From Streptosporangiaceae bacterium NEAU-GS5 (GTDB lineage Bacteria; Actinomycetota; Actinomycetes; Streptosporangiales; Streptosporangiaceae): a stretch of 64,000 nt of DNA. A model generated the notes under the pieces. The model was given only the letters and a program-made list of their open reading frames with translations. It did not search any database and was not told the origin of the DNA. Location: contig JAGFNW010000014.1 of assembly GCA_017592665.1 (NCBI GenBank), positions 1 through 64,000 of the forward strand, written 5' to 3'. Below, one piece after another: positions 56,827-64,000 of this stretch; the stretch's first letter is position 1; each line of letters begins with the position of its first letter. The position numbers and the translations under genes are program-made.

Positions 56827-57738
56827 TCATCGGGACTGCTCGGCCATGTGGCGGACGGTCTCGTGGTAGACGTCGTCAGGGTCGAGGCGGCGCAGCTCCT
56901 CGGCCAGCAGTTCGGCCGTGGGACGGCGCGCCAGCGCCACCCGGCGGGTCGGCTGGCCCGGCCGCGACAGCGTCGCCAGCCGCGCGTCGCCCCGCTCGAC
57001 CGTGAGGTCTCCGCCCGAAGCGAGCGTCAGCCGCACCGAGGTCAGGCCGGGGCCGGCGGAATCCTCCACCTTCACGTCGGCCTTCAGCCGATAGGACAGC
57101 CACGCGGCCAGCAGCGGCGCGCTGGCGTTGCCGGAGGCCGCCTCGACGACGCCGCCCGCGACCTTGCCCATCGGCTGGTCGAAGGCGGCCGCGAGCAGCG
57201 AGCGCCACGGCGTCAGCCGCGTCCAGGCGAGGTCGGTGTCGCCGGGAGTGTAGCCCGCGGACCTGGACCGCAGCGCCTTGTCGGCGTCGGTCGCGGCCAG
57301 GGCGTCGGTTATCCGGCGGCTGCCGAGCTTGCCGATGGCGTCTTCGGCGGGCTTGGCCGGTGCGCCGCCCGGCCACCACACCACGACCGGGATGTCGGTC
57401 AGCAGCAGCGGGCTGATCACCGAGTCGGCGTGCTTGGTCAGCTCGCCGTAGAGGCGGAGCAGGACCACCTCGCCCGGCGTGGCCTCGCCGACCCGGATCT
57501 CGGCGTCGGCCCGGCTGGGCTCGCGCGGATCCCGGTTGATCACGATGAGGATGCGCGAGGGGTGCTCGCGCGCGGCCTCCGTGGCGGCCTTGACGGCGTC
57601 GTATTGGTTGCCCTCGTCGCAGACCACGACGAGGGTCAGCACCATGCCGATCGCGGGCGCGCCCATGGAGTGGCGCAGCTTGGTGAGCGTCGCGGAGATC
57701 TTCGACGCGGTCGTGTCCGTCAGGTTGAACGTGGACAT
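56827..57738 (-). CDS. opcA: Glucose-6-phosphate dehydrogenase assembly protein OpcA
   Basis: 303 residues. OpcA features: VLTLVVVCDEGNQYDAVKAA, then ADAEIRVGEATPGEVVLLRL, and a DIPVVVWWPGGAP block. OpcA binds and activates Zwf in actinobacteria and cyanobacteria. The start codon lies directly after the zwf stop, with no gap. Confidence 0.95.
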   Translation of the reverse strand: MSTFNLTDTTASKISATLTKLRHSMGAPAIGMVLTLVVVCDEGNQYDAVKAATEAAREHPSRILIVINRDPREPSRADAEIRVGEATPGEVVLLRLYGELTKHADSVISPLLLTDIPVVVWWPGGAPAKPAEDAIGKLGSRRITDALAATDADKALRSRSAGYTPGDTDLAWTRLTPWRSLLAAAFDQPMGKVAGGVVEAASGNASAPLLAAWLSYRLKADVKVEDSAGPGLTSVRLTLASGGDLTVERGDARLATLSRPGQPTRRVALARRPTAELLAEELRRLDPDDVYHETVRHMAEQSR

Positions 57739-59352
57739 CTACAGCCGCCTCCACACGCGTCCGTCGCGGGCCAGCATCTCGTCGGCCGACGGTGGCCCCC
57801 AGGTGCCGGCCTCGTAGCCATCGGGGCGGCCGTGCGTGGCCCAGTGGTCCTCGATCGGGTCGAGGATCTTCCACCCCAGCTCCACCTCCCGCTGATGCGG
57901 GAACAGCGGTGGATCGCCGATCAGCACGTCGAGCAGCAGCCGCTCGTACGCCTCGGGGGAGGACTCCATGAAGGCCTCGCCGTACGCGAAGTCCATCGAC
58001 ACGTCGCGGACCTCCATGGCGGTGCCGGGCACCTTCGACCCGAACCTGACGGTGATGCCCTCGTCCGGCTGCACCCGGATGACCAGGGCGTTCTGCCCGA
58101 GGATCTCGGTGTCGTCCTTGCTGAACGGCAGGTGCGGCGCGCGCTGGAAGATCACCGCCACCTCGGTCACCCGGCGGCCGAGCCGTTTGCCGGCCCGTAG
58201 GTAGAACGGGACGCCCGCCCAGCGGCGGTTGGCGACCTCCAGCTTGATCGCGGCGTAGGTGTCGGTCTTGGAATCCTGTGGAATGCCCTCTTCCTCCAGA
58301 TATCCGACGACCGATTCGCCGCCCTGCCACCCGGCCGTGTATTGCCCGCGGACCGTGCCGGTGGACAAATCATGCGGGAGCCGCACGGCCTTGAGGACCT
58401 TCTCCTTCTCGCGCCGGAGCGAGTCGGCGTCGAACGAGGTCGGATCCTCCATGGCGACCAGCGCCAGCAGCTGGAGCAGGTGGTTCTGCACGACGTCGCG
58501 GGCCGCGCCGATGCCGTCGTAGTAGCCGGCCCGGCTGCCGATGCCGATGTCCTCGGCCATCGTGATCTGCACGTGGTCGACGTAGCCGCGATTCCAGATG
58601 GGCTCGTAGAGCTCGTTGGCGAAGCGCAGGGCGAGGATGTTCTGGACCGTCTCCTTGCCCAGGTAGTGGTCGATCCGGAAGACCGAGCTCTCCGGGAACA
58701 CCACGTTGACCGTCGCGTTGAGCTCCTTGGCCGACTTCAGGTCGTGCCCGAACGGCTTCTCGATCACCACACGCCGCCACGACCCGTCGGGGGCGTTGGC
58801 GAGGCCCGTCCGCTTGAGCTGCTCGACCACCTGGGAGAAGAACTTCGGCGGGATCGACAGATAGAACGCGTAGTTGCCGCCCGTGCCCCGGGTCTCGTCG
58901 ATCTCCTTGAGCATCATGGCCAGGCAGTCGAAGGCGCCGTCGTCGCTGAACTCGCCCGGGTTGAAGTGGATGCCCTCGGACAGCTGCTTCCACACCTCTT
59001 CGCGGAACGGCGTCCGCGCGTGCTCCTTGACCGCCTCGTACGTGACCTGGGCGAAGTCCTCGTGCGCCCAGTCGCGCCGGGCGAAGCCCACGAGCGAGAA
59101 ACCGGGCGGCAGCAGGCCGCGGTTGCCGAGGTCGTAGATGGCCGGGAGCAGCTTCTTCTTCGCCAGGTCGCCGGTGACGCCGAACAGCACCAGCACGCAG
59201 GGGCCGGCCACACGCGGCAGCCGCTTGTCCCTCGGGTCGCGCAGTGGGTTGGCCGCGACGACGTCCATCGTGGTGGCGGTGGCCGCGACGGCCGTCGCGG
59301 CCTGGTGCGCGTCGTCGGCCGGGGCCGCGGGCTGCGCAGGCTTCTTGCTCAT
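57739..59352 (-). CDS. zwf: Glucose-6-phosphate 1-dehydrogenase
   Basis: 537 residues. The nucleotide site is LVLFGVTGDLAKKKLLPAIY (near 55-73), the substrate and catalytic motif is RIDHYLGKETVQN, and GYVDHVQITMAED follows. It makes NADPH and 6-phosphogluconolactone. An N-terminal extension of ~45 residues rich in Ala/Pro/Asp is longer than in many relatives. The start overlaps the pgi stop by four bases. Confidence 0.97.
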   Translation of the reverse strand: MSKKPAQPAAPADDAHQAATAVAATATTMDVVAANPLRDPRDKRLPRVAGPCVLVLFGVTGDLAKKKLLPAIYDLGNRGLLPPGFSLVGFARRDWAHEDFAQVTYEAVKEHARTPFREEVWKQLSEGIHFNPGEFSDDGAFDCLAMMLKEIDETRGTGGNYAFYLSIPPKFFSQVVEQLKRTGLANAPDGSWRRVVIEKPFGHDLKSAKELNATVNVVFPESSVFRIDHYLGKETVQNILALRFANELYEPIWNRGYVDHVQITMAEDIGIGSRAGYYDGIGAARDVVQNHLLQLLALVAMEDPTSFDADSLRREKEKVLKAVRLPHDLSTGTVRGQYTAGWQGGESVVGYLEEEGIPQDSKTDTYAAIKLEVANRRWAGVPFYLRAGKRLGRRVTEVAVIFQRAPHLPFSKDDTEILGQNALVIRVQPDEGITVRFGSKVPGTAMEVRDVSMDFAYGEAFMESSPEAYERLLLDVLIGDPPLFPHQREVELGWKILDPIEDHWATHGRPDGYEAGTWGPPSADEMLARDGRVWRRL

Positions 59353-60947
59353 AGTTCCTCCGCCACGGACAGCACGTGTGCCACACCGGCGACGCGGTCG
59401 GTCAGATGGAGCCGCACCACCGGGCGGCCCCGCGCGGCCAGCGCCCGGCTGTCGCCGATCGCCTGCGCGAGCTGGAGCCGGCCCAGGCCGAACGGCCTGC
59501 CCGGAACTTCTATGTCATCGGTCACCACGCCGGTGACCTGCAGAAAGACTCCCAATTGAGGGCCGCCCTTATGGTATTGGCCGGTCGAGTGCAGATACCG
59601 CGGCCCCCAGCCGAACGTGATCGGCCGGTCGGTGCGGTAGTCGAGCAGGGCGCGCAGCGTCGCGATGTCGGCGGCGGCCCATTTTTCCGCGGTCAGCTCG
59701 AAGTCGTCGCCGTCGAGCGTGGCCGCGTCGAACGCCGCCTCGCGGTCGAGGAAGGCCGAGATGGCCAGGTATCCCTTGTCGGGGATGGCCCGAAGGGCCC
59801 AGGTGAGCACGTCGGCGAGGTTGTGGCCCTCGGCCGGGCCGTAGATCTCGACGGGGCCGTCGACCAGCGTCGGCGGCTCCGGCTCCGGCGGACTGTCCAG
59901 CAGCAGCGCCGTGTTCTGCTTGGATTCGGCCACGTTGGGCTGGTCGAACGGGTTGATCCCGAGCAGCCGGCCGGCCGCGGCCGTGGCGTACTCCCAGACC
60001 AGGAACTGCGCGCCGAGCGGACCCTCGACCCAGGTGGCGTCGCGGTCGTCGATGTTGACCACGAACTGGTCGTGGCTTTCGGCCGCGTCGGCGCCGACGA
60101 CGGGCAGGATGCCGCGGCCGTCCTTGCCGGTGGACTCGGCCACCAGCTGCTCGATCCAGTCGGGCAGCCCGGTGATCTCCGACAGGGCGTCGCGCAGGAT
60201 CATCTTGTCGCGGCCGGCGAGCGCCGCGGCGCCCAGGGCCGCGCCGAGGTCGAGCCCGGGATTGCCGGCGTCGAGGTCGAGCAGAGTCCGTGCCTCGGCC
60301 GCGTCATCGAGCAGCCGGCGCACGTCGGCGCCGGCCAGCGCGCTCGGCACGAGCCCGAACGCCGACAGCGCGCTGTAGCGCCCGCCCACGCTGGGATCGG
60401 CGAGGAAGACCTGGTAGCCGTGCTCGGCCGCGACCTTCTCGAGCGGCGACCCGGGGTCGGTGACGACCACGATCCGCCCGGCCGGGTCGATGCCGGCGTC
60501 CCGGAACGCCTGCTCGAAGATCCTTCGGTGGCTGTCGGTCTCGATCGTCATGCCGCTCTTGCTCGACACGACGAGCAACGTGCGCCCGAGGTCGGCCAGG
60601 GCGCGCCTGACCTGTCCAGGATCGGTGGTGTCGAGCACGGTCAGCGGCACGTCGGCGGTGGCGCAGATGACCTCGGGGGCCAGCGAGGAGCCGCCCATGC
60701 CGGCCAGCACCACGTTGTCGAGGCCCTCGGCGCGCATCCGCGCGGCGAGCGCGTCAAGCTCGGGCAGCAGCTCGCGGCCGGTGCTCGGCAGGTCGAGCCA
60801 GCCGAGCCGGGTGCCCGCCTCGGCCTGCGCGTCGGCGCCCCACAGCGAGGCGTCTCCGGCGGCCAGCGCCGCCGGATAGCCCGCGAGGCCGGCGCGCGCC
60901 GCCTCGACGTCGGCGCCGTCGAGATGGACGCCCACCTCTACGCTCAT
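59349..60947 (-). CDS. pgi: Glucose-6-phosphate isomerase
   Basis: 532 residues. The SIS-type fold has VLAGMGGSSLAPEVIC, LLVVSSKSGMTIETDSHRRI, GGRYSALSAFGLVP and, near the C-terminus, GQYHKGGPQLGVF with the active-site His/Lys. It interconverts glucose-6-phosphate and fructose-6-phosphate. Placement inside the pentose phosphate operon is normal in actinobacteria. About 47 bases separate it from tal. Confidence 0.95.
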   Translation of the reverse strand: MSVEVGVHLDGADVEAARAGLAGYPAALAAGDASLWGADAQAEAGTRLGWLDLPSTGRELLPELDALAARMRAEGLDNVVLAGMGGSSLAPEVICATADVPLTVLDTTDPGQVRRALADLGRTLLVVSSKSGMTIETDSHRRIFEQAFRDAGIDPAGRIVVVTDPGSPLEKVAAEHGYQVFLADPSVGGRYSALSAFGLVPSALAGADVRRLLDDAAEARTLLDLDAGNPGLDLGAALGAAALAGRDKMILRDALSEITGLPDWIEQLVAESTGKDGRGILPVVGADAAESHDQFVVNIDDRDATWVEGPLGAQFLVWEYATAAAGRLLGINPFDQPNVAESKQNTALLLDSPPEPEPPTLVDGPVEIYGPAEGHNLADVLTWALRAIPDKGYLAISAFLDREAAFDAATLDGDDFELTAEKWAAADIATLRALLDYRTDRPITFGWGPRYLHSTGQYHKGGPQLGVFLQVTGVVTDDIEVPGRPFGLGRLQLAQAIGDSRALAARGRPVVRLHLTDRVAGVAHVLSVAEEL

Positions 60948-60994
60948 CGGCCGCTCACCGTCATCCTAGGAAGCCTCCAGATCGGACGGACAGG

Positions 60995-62095
60995 TCACGA
61001 GGTCGCCTTCCGCAGCTCTTCCTGGAGGGCATCGAGCAGCTCACGCCAGGAGACCGCGAACTTGTCCACGCCTTCGTCCTCCAGGACCTGGACCACGTCG
61101 TCGTAGTCGATGCCCGCGTCCTTGAGCGCGGCCATCGTGTTCCACGCGTCCTCGTAGTAGGGCTTGATCGTGTCGCCCTTGATGCTGGCATGATCCGCGA
61201 CCGCGTCGAGCGTCTTTTCCGGCATTGTGTTGACCGTGCCGGCGGTGACCAGCTCGTCGACGTAGAGCGTGTCGGAGTAGTCGGGGTTCTTGGTGCCCGT
61301 GGAGGCCCACAGCGGCCGCTGCGGGTGCGCTCCGGCGGCGCGCAGCGCCTGCCAGCGCGGCGACGCCACGATCTCCTCATAGGCCGCGAAGGCCAGCCGG
61401 GCGTTGGCGACGGCCGCCTTGCCCTTCAGCTCGGGGCGGCCGATCTGGTCGAGGCGCTTGTCGATCTCGGTGTCGACGCGGCTGACGAAGAACGACGCCA
61501 CCGACTCGATCTTCGACAGGTCGAGGCCCTTGGCCTTGGCCTGCTCCAGGCCGCTCAGCCAGGCGTCCATCACCTGCCGGTAGCGCTCGAGCGAGAAGAT
61601 CAGCGTCACGTTGATGCTGATGCCCTCGGCCAGCGCCGCGGCGATGGCCGGGACCCCGGCCGCGGTGGCCGGGATCTTGATGAACGCGTTGGGCCGGTCG
61701 ACCAGCCACCACAGGGCCTTCGCCTCGGCCACCGTCTTCTCGGTGTCGCCGGCGAGGCGCGGGTCGACCTCGATGGACACCCGGCCGTCGACGCCCTGCG
61801 TGGCGTCGTAGACGGGGCGCAGCACGTCGGCCGCCCAGCGGATGTCGTAGGTCGTGATGGCGCGCACCGCCTCCTCGACGGTCACGCCGCGGACGGCGAG
61901 GTCGCGGATCTGGTCGTCGTAGGCGTCGCCCTTGCTCATCGCGTTGGCGAAGATGGTCGGGTTGGACGTCACGCCGGTGACGTGCTTGTCGCGGATCAGC
62001 GCGTCCAGGTTGCCGGTGCGCAGCCGCTCGCGGCTGATGTCGTCGAGCCAGATCGAGACGCCGGCCTCGGTCAGCTTGCTCAGGTTCGTGGTCAT
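60995..62095 (-). CDS. tal: Transaldolase
   Basis: 366 residues, actinobacterial long type. Start [20 protein letters not shown], then [19 protein letters not shown] (substrate loop) and [20 protein letters not shown] with the Schiff-base lysine. It transfers a dihydroxyacetone unit in the pentose phosphate pathway. The tkt stop is right before its start. Confidence 0.97.
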   Translation of the reverse strand: MTTNLSKLTEAGVSIWLDDISRERLRTGNLDALIRDKHVTGVTSNPTIFANAMSKGDAYDDQIRDLAVRGVTVEEAVRAITTYDIRWAADVLRPVYDATQGVDGRVSIEVDPRLAGDTEKTVAEAKALWWLVDRPNAFIKIPATAAGVPAIAAALAEGISINVTLIFSLERYRQVMDAWLSGLEQAKAKGLDLSKIESVASFFVSRVDTEIDKRLDQIGRPELKGKAAVANARLAFAAYEEIVASPRWQALRAAGAHPQRPLWASTGTKNPDYSDTLYVDELVTAGTVNTMPEKTLDAVADHASIKGDTIKPYYEDAWNTMAALKDAGIDYDDVVQVLEDEGVDKFAVSWRELLDALQEELRKATS

Positions 62096-62096
62096 C

Positions 62097-64000
62097 TCAG
62101 TTTCCCGTCGTCTCGCCCTTGTCCGCCCCGAGCCGTGCCAGGCTGGCCCTGGCGGCGGCGGCCACCCGTTCTCCGGTGAGGCCGAACTGCTCGTAGAGGG
62201 TCTTGTACGGAGCCGAAGCGCCGAAGTGCTCCAGACTCACGACTTCCCCCTCATCTCCGACGAACTCACGCCAGCCCAAAGCGATTCCCGCTTCCACGGC
62301 GACGCGCGCCTTAACGTTCGATGGCAGAACGGTCTGCCGGTAGGACGCGTCCTGCGCGCGGAACCACTCGACGCACGGCATCGACACCACGCGGGTGGGC
62401 GTGCCGGCCTCCTCCAGGATCTTGCGCGCGCCGAGGGCCAGCTCGACCTCGCTGCCGGTGCCGATGATGATCACTGCGGGCCGGCCGGTCGAGGCCTCTT
62501 CCATGATGTAGCCGCCCCGGGCCACGCCCTCCGGATTGGCCGGATAGACCGGGAGATTCTGCCGGGTGAGGGCGAGCCCCGCCGGCCGGTCGGTGTGCTC
62601 GAGCACGGTCTTCCATGCGGCCACGGTCTCGTTGGCGTCGGCCGGGCGGACGATGTCGAGACCGGGGATGGCGCGGAGCGCCCACAGGTGCTCGACCGGC
62701 TGGTGGGTGGGCCCGTCTTCGCCGAGGCCGATCGAGTCGTGCGTCCACACGTAGGTGACGGGGATCCGCATCAGCGCGGCCAGCCGCACCGCGGGACGCA
62801 TGTAGTCGCTGAACACGAGGAAGGTGCCGCCATAGGGGCGGGTGCCGCCGTGCAGGGCGATGCCGTTGAGGATCGCGCCCATGCCGTGCTCGCGGATGCC
62901 GAAGTGCAGGGTCCGGCCGTATGGATTGCCGGGGAAGTCGCGCGTCTGATATTCGGACGGGATGAAGGACGGCTCGCCCTTCATCGACGTGAGGTTGGAT
63001 TCGGCGAGGTCGGCCGAGCCGCCCCACAGCTCGGGCAGCACCGGCGCGAGCGCCGACAGCACCTCGCCGGAGGCCTTGCGGGTGGCGATCGACGCGCCCG
63101 GCTCGAACGAGGGCAGCGCCTCGGCCCAGCCCTCGGGCAGAGTGTGGGTCCGCATCCGGTCGAACAGCGCGGCGCGCTCGGCGTTGGCCGACCGCCAGTC
63201 GGCGTAGCCCTTCTCCCACTCCGCGTGCGCGGCCCGGCCTCGGTCGACCACTTCACGGGTGTGGTCGAGCACTTCGGACGGGACTTCGAAGGACTTCTCC
63301 GGATCCATGCCGAGGACCCGCTTGGTGGCGGCCACCTCGTCGGCGCCGAGCGCCGAGCCGTGGGCCTTGCCGGTGTTCTGCTTGTTGGGGGCCGGCCAGC
63401 CGATGATCGTGCGCAGCCGGATGAACGACGGCCGCGACGTCTCCGCCTTGGCCGCCTCCAGCGCCGCGTAGAGGGCCTCGACGTCTTCGTCGTAGTGCTC
63501 CCCGGCGGTCCAGTCGACCGTCTGCGTGTGCCAGCCGTACGCGTCGTAGCGCTCGACCACGTCCTCCGACAGGGCGATCTTGGTGTCGTCCTCGATGGAG
63601 ATGTGGTTGGAGTCGAACAGCACGGTCAGGTTGCCGAGCTTCTGGTGCGCGGCGATCGAGCTGACCTCGTGGCTGATGCCCTCTTCGATGTCGCCCTCGG
63701 AGGCGATGCACCAGATGTGGTGGTCGAACGGCGAGGTGCCGGGGTCGGCGTCCGGGTCGAACAGGCCGCGCTCGCGCCGCGAGGCCATGGCCATGCCGAC
63801 CGCGTTGCCGATGCCCTGGCCGAGCGGGCCGGTGGTGGTCTCGACGCCCACGGTGTGGTGGTACTCCGGGTGGCCCGGGGTGAGGCTGTCCCACTGGCGC
63901 AGGGACTTCAGGTCATCGAGGGAGAGCCCGTAACCCGACAGGTAGAGCTGGATGTAGAGGGTGAGGCTGGAATGGCCGCACGACAGCACGAAGCGGTCGC
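62097..64000 (-). CDS. tkt: Transketolase (5' end outside the window)
   Basis: The right edge of the window cuts the gene; about 634 codons are visible, and the start (roughly 65-70 residues) is missing. Thiamine diphosphate motifs are seen: [20 protein letters not shown], then [20 protein letters not shown], then the [12 protein letters not shown] loop. The C-terminal half has [18 protein letters not shown] (conserved catalytic Glu). It is the first gene of the leftward operon. Confidence 0.97.
   Translation of the reverse strand, partial: DRFVLSCGHSSLTLYIQLYLSGYGLSLDDLKSLRQWDSLTPGHPEYHHTVGVETTTGPLGQGIGNAVGMAMASRRERGLFDPDADPGTSPFDHHIWCIASEGDIEEGISHEVSSIAAHQKLGNLTVLFDSNHISIEDDTKIALSEDVVERYDAYGWHTQTVDWTAGEHYDEDVEALYAALEAAKAETSRPSFIRLRTIIGWPAPNKQNTGKAHGSALGADEVAATKRVLGMDPEKSFEVPSEVLDHTREVVDRGRAAHAEWEKGYADWRSANAERAALFDRMRTHTLPEGWAEALPSFEPGASIATRKASGEVLSALAPVLPELWGGSADLAESNLTSMKGEPSFIPSEYQTRDFPGNPYGRTLHFGIREHGMGAILNGIALHGGTRPYGGTFLVFSDYMRPAVRLAALMRIPVTYVWTHDSIGLGEDGPTHQPVEHLWALRAIPGLDIVRPADANETVAAWKTVLEHTDRPAGLALTRQNLPVYPANPEGVARGGYIMEEASTGRPAVIIIGTGSEVELALGARKILEEAGTPTRVVSMPCVEWFRAQDASYRQTVLPSNVKARVAVEAGIALGWREFVGDEGEVVSLEHFGASAPYKTLYEQFGLTGERVAAAARASLARLGADKGETTGN

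Overview
This is high-GC DNA from a filamentous actinomycete. The gene content (whiA, rbpA, steA/steB, murJ, a mycothiol-type maleylpyruvate isomerase family protein, and the tkt-tal-pgi-zwf-opcA-pgl operon) fits Streptosporangiales or a near relative. That placement rests on gene content and order and was not confirmed by any search. Most of the window is conserved chromosomal core; one short stretch near the middle-right is accessory and unusual.

Layout. Positions 1-350 are the end of an rRNA operon (23S 3' end, 5S, terminator). Positions 0.7-12.5 kb hold poorly characterised genes, several with very long low-complexity tails: an Arg/Asp/Gly-rich TPR protein, an MBL hydrolase, an SSB-like protein with a Pro/Ala/Ser tail, a MerR regulator with its own operator, a DUF1015 protein, a TPR/HAD pair, an SCP2 protein and a histone-H1-like protein. 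Positions 12.8-22.9 kb are the conserved block tlyA-nadK-recN-steA-steB-GT4-like-murJ-glycosyltransferase (rRNA methylation, NADP synthesis, repair, cell division and envelope). Then come a terC gene behind a yybP-ykoY-type Mn2+ riboswitch, phospholipid genes psd-pssA, a methyltransferase remnant, and MBL/maleylpyruvate isomerase genes. Positions 27.8-40.5 kb carry uvrA, a Rieske lipoprotein, uvrC-rapZ-yvcK-whiA, gap-pgk-tpiA, secG and rbpA. Positions 53.6-64 kb end with a Clp-N protein, a coiled-coil protein, a lipoprotein and the pentose phosphate operon read leftward (tkt-tal-pgi-zwf-opcA-pgl).

The accessory part is 40.5-49.4 kb. A leftward response-regulator/degenerate-sensor pair and a rightward LuxR-type regulator precede a rightward set of seven genes. 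These are two small precursor-like peptides with ten cysteines each (44626-44814 and 47559-47768), a membrane-anchored TlpA-type thioredoxin, an ABC exporter, a signal peptidase-like S26 protease, a MauE/DoxX redox membrane protein and a second S26 protease. The peptides share an N-terminal leader pattern ending in AxA. Each peptide gene is followed at once by a strong stem-loop. I read this as a dedicated system to make, export, oxidise and trim two disulfide-rich peptides. It is the best candidate here for an undescribed system.

A second theme is in-frame tandem repeat expansion. It occurs in at least six genes (the TPR protein, tlyA, the histone-like gene, the sensor-like gene, the ABC exporter N-terminus and the MauE-like N-terminus) and in intergenic tracts, which suggests repeat slippage or duplication is common in this genome.
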